From Roseibacillus sp. (GTDB lineage: Bacteria; Verrucomicrobiota; Verrucomicrobiae; Verrucomicrobiales; Akkermansiaceae), in NCBI GenBank assembly GCA_002723015.1, contig PBNG01000076.1, forward strand, positions 1 to 8,729: a DNA stretch of 8,729 bases, written 5' to 3'. Each line of letters begins with the position of its first letter. Position 1 is the stretch's first letter. A program made the position numbers and the translations under genes. Below, in pieces: positions 7,201 through 8,729 of this stretch. The notes under the pieces are model-generated. The model saw only the letters and a list, made by a program, of their open reading frames with translations, made no database searches and had not been told where the DNA came from.

Positions 7201-7376
7201 CGCGGTGAATCCTCAAGTCCAAGAGACTGATGGCAAGAAAAACGCGGCCAAACAATTCAACCGCTCCTGAGATTCAAGTATCCGGGCATTTCCTCCTTCA
7301 CCGCTTCCTCCCCTCTCCCCACGAGAGTGTAATGACGGGTTGCCAAACCAATGAAAACACGCAGAATATTGACGAT
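7201..7376. promoter_or_regulatory. Divergent intergenic region, sulfatase and sugar dehydrogenase genes
   Basis: These 176 bp separate two divergent genes and must contain their promoters unless the dehydrogenase starts further upstream. I find no convincing -35/-10 pair on either strand. The best plus-strand candidate is TTGCCA at 7340-7345 with a poor -10 about 17-18 nt later, which would put the transcript start almost on the ATG at 7377. A stretch at about 7290-7320 is almost entirely pyrimidine on the plus strand and purine on the minus strand. No operator palindrome is obvious. Confidence 0.5.
7211..7214 (-). promoter_or_regulatory. GAGG ribosome binding site of the sulfatase gene
   Basis: GAGG on the minus strand ends 10 nt before the TTG at 7200 and overlaps an in-frame TGA at 7215-7213. 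It is a modest match at slightly long spacing, but it supports initiation at TTG because no earlier start is possible in this frame. Confidence 0.45.
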
Positions 7377-8687
7377 ATGAGTTCGCGCTTTCTGCTTCCC
7401 TCTCTCGCCCTCAGTCTCATCGTGATCAACCTCAAGGCCGCGGAGGATCTTCCTCCTGTGAGCTATGAGAAGTTTGCCTCAGGGTTTGTCTCTCCTCTGA
7501 GCATGATCCCCTACCGGGAGGGCCAGCAGGCCTATCTTGTCGTCGACCAGACGGGCGTCATCCATTTTCTTGACGAGGAAGGCGGCAAGCCAGGAAAAGC
7601 CTTTCTGGACCTCCGCACATCCATTGTGAATCTGAAAAAAGGCTTCGACGAACGTGGCTCTCTTGGCATCGCACTCCATCCAAAATTCAAATCGAATCGC
7701 AAGGTGTATGTCTACTACAGCGCTCCACTCGCATCGGAAGGAAAAAAGGATTTCGATCACACCGCGCATCTCTCTGAGTTCAAGGTCAAGGCCGATGGCA
7801 CGGCTGATAAGAGAAGCGAGAAGGTAATCTTCACCGTGGACCAGCCACAGTGGAATCATGATGGTGGAAATCTCGTTTTCGGCAAAGACGGCTTCCTCTA
7901 CCTCGGGCTCGGTGACGGCGGAGCCGCCAACGACCTCGACCAGAAGGGGAAACCCGAGGGAGGCCACGAAAGGGGTGGTAACGGTCAGGCCCTGAATCGC
8001 TTTCTCGGCAAAGTCCTCCGTTTTGACATCGACTCAAAAGCTCCCTACTCCATCCCCGAGGGAAACCCCTTCAAGGGAAAAAAAGACGGAAGAGAGGAAA
8101 TCTACGCGTGGGGAATTCGTAATCCATGGGGCATCACTGTCGACCATGAGAGTGGAGACATTATCGTCGCAGATGTAGGACAAAATCGCTTTGAGGAAAT
8201 CAACGTCCTGACCGCTGGTAACTTCGGTTGGCCCCGCTACGAGGGTTATGCAACCTTTGATCAGAAGAACCCTAGCGAACCATGTAATCTCGAGGTTTCG
8301 GCCGCGCCCGAGGGATTCGTAGCTCCCGTTCTGGTGTATCCTCACCACGAAGGCCTCGGCAAAGCAGCCGGTTACGGGGTTAGTGTCACCGGGGGACATG
8401 TCTACCGCGGCAAGGCTATTCCGGGACTCGACGGAGTCTATCTTTTCGCAGACTGGGCCCAGAGCTGGGCTGGGAAAAAATATGGTCTCTACGGTGGCAT
8501 CCGGGACTCCAAGGCCACTTGGACCATGAAAGTGATCCCCGGCGCGAAGACCCCTGCCGGTCCGGTTTCCAGAATGGTCATCGGATTCGGATATGACGAG
8601 GCGGGGGAGGTCTACGTCCTCAGCAATACGGGTAAGGGGCCCTCCGGAAAGAATGGTGAAATCTGGAAAATTGTTCCCGGGAAATAA
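7377..8687 (+). CDS. PQQ-dependent sugar dehydrogenase-like protein (GSDH family)
   Basis: This is a six-bladed beta-propeller of the glucose/sorbosone dehydrogenase type, 436 residues from the ATG at 7377. Residues 1-21 form a Sec signal peptide (R4, hydrophobic core, cleavage near L-K-A21). Family motifs in order are E92-R-G-S-L-G-I-A-L-H-P, N160-H161-D-G-G-N-L-V-F-G, the GDGG loop at 179-182, FLGKVLRFDID, R248-N-P-W-G, and D266-V-G-Q-N followed by FEEIN and NFGWPRYEG. H161 matches the catalytic-base histidine position of soluble glucose dehydrogenase and R248-N249 the PQQ-contacting pair (family knowledge), so activity is plausible. The expected reaction is sugar oxidation in the periplasm with electrons passed to a cytochrome or other acceptor. 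There is no fused haem-c domain. The frame stays open upstream to ATGs at 7332 and 7230, but those starts would put a polar tail of 15 or 49 residues before the signal peptide. No clear Shine-Dalgarno sequence precedes 7377. The C-terminus is complete (TAA at 8685-8687). The actual substrate is unknown; many PVC homologues may not act on glucose. Confidence 0.92.
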   Translation: MSSRFLLPSLALSLIVINLKAAEDLPPVSYEKFASGFVSPLSMIPYREGQQAYLVVDQTGVIHFLDEEGGKPGKAFLDLRTSIVNLKKGFDERGSLGIALHPKFKSNRKVYVYYSAPLASEGKKDFDHTAHLSEFKVKADGTADKRSEKVIFTVDQPQWNHDGGNLVFGKDGFLYLGLGDGGAANDLDQKGKPEGGHERGGNGQALNRFLGKVLRFDIDSKAPYSIPEGNPFKGKKDGREEIYAWGIRNPWGITVDHESGDIIVADVGQNRFEEINVLTAGNFGWPRYEGYATFDQKNPSEPCNLEVSAAPEGFVAPVLVYPHHEGLGKAAGYGVSVTGGHVYRGKAIPGLDGVYLFADWAQSWAGKKYGLYGGIRDSKATWTMKVIPGAKTPAGPVSRMVIGFGYDEAGEVYVLSNTGKGPSGKNGEIWKIVPGK

Positions 8688-8729
8688 TCGAGGTAGCCTG
8701 CATGCGTGAGCAGGTCGGGCTGGCCAAAG

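Noticed and set aside
7340..7369. A sigma-70-like promoter for the dehydrogenase gene (TTGCCA with GAATAT)
   Set aside because: The -35 is good but the -10 matches only about three of six bases, and such pairs are expected by chance in 176 bp.
7366..7378. Small palindrome ATAT-n5-ATAT at the dehydrogenase start as an operator
   Set aside because: Four-base AT arms are too short to distinguish from chance, and no second copy is seen.
8697..8714. Hairpin CCTGC/GCAGG after the dehydrogenase stop as a terminator
   Set aside because: The stem is only 5 bp with an 8-nt loop, and no T-run follows before the window ends.

Overview
The window looks like part of a chromosome from the Planctomycetota-Verrucomicrobiota (PVC) group. 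This is inferred from gene content: a Tat-exported DUF1552 protein overlapping a multi-domain 'planctomycete cytochrome c' protein (PSCyt1/DUF1587/DUF1595/DUF1592/DUF1588/DUF1585), a formylglycine sulfatase, an FG-GAP/VCBS lipoprotein of the CRTAC1 type and a PQQ sugar dehydrogenase-like protein. This mix is typical of PVC bacteria that consume polysaccharides. I see no RNA genes, insertion sequences, CRISPR arrays or phage genes. Coding density is high, and all five genes look intact apart from the one cut by the left edge.

Layout. Four genes lie on the minus strand and are read from about 7200 down to 1: sulfatase (7200-5779), a 125-bp gap, the two-CxxCH PSD protein (5653-3233), the DUF1552 protein (3236-1893, start overlapping the previous stop as ATGA), a 23-bp gap, and the FG-GAP lipoprotein (1869 to beyond position 1). 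The last three are almost certainly one transcription unit; the sulfatase may belong to it or be transcribed separately. A 176-bp divergent intergenic region (7201-7376) separates them from the single plus-strand gene, a PQQ-dependent sugar dehydrogenase-like protein (7377-8687). Downstream of it are 42 bases without a gene.

How the genes may work together. Every product carries an export signal: Sec signal peptides on the sulfatase, PSD protein and dehydrogenase, a Tat signal on DUF1552 and a lipobox on the FG-GAP protein. The region therefore encodes a set of envelope proteins. A sulfatase would desulfate an outside glycan or small sulfate ester, a PQQ dehydrogenase-like protein could oxidise a sugar, and the PSD protein has two haem-c motifs that could accept electrons. 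The biochemical roles of DUF1552 and the PSD domains are not established, so this pathway is inference from neighbourhood.

The points most worth a second look are a long acidic helical module at the N-terminus of the PSD protein, a DUF1552 protein whose signature HxxSHH reads HALSHW, an unassigned domain of about 270 residues ahead of the FG-GAP repeats in the lipoprotein, and two adjacent genes whose best starts are TTG.
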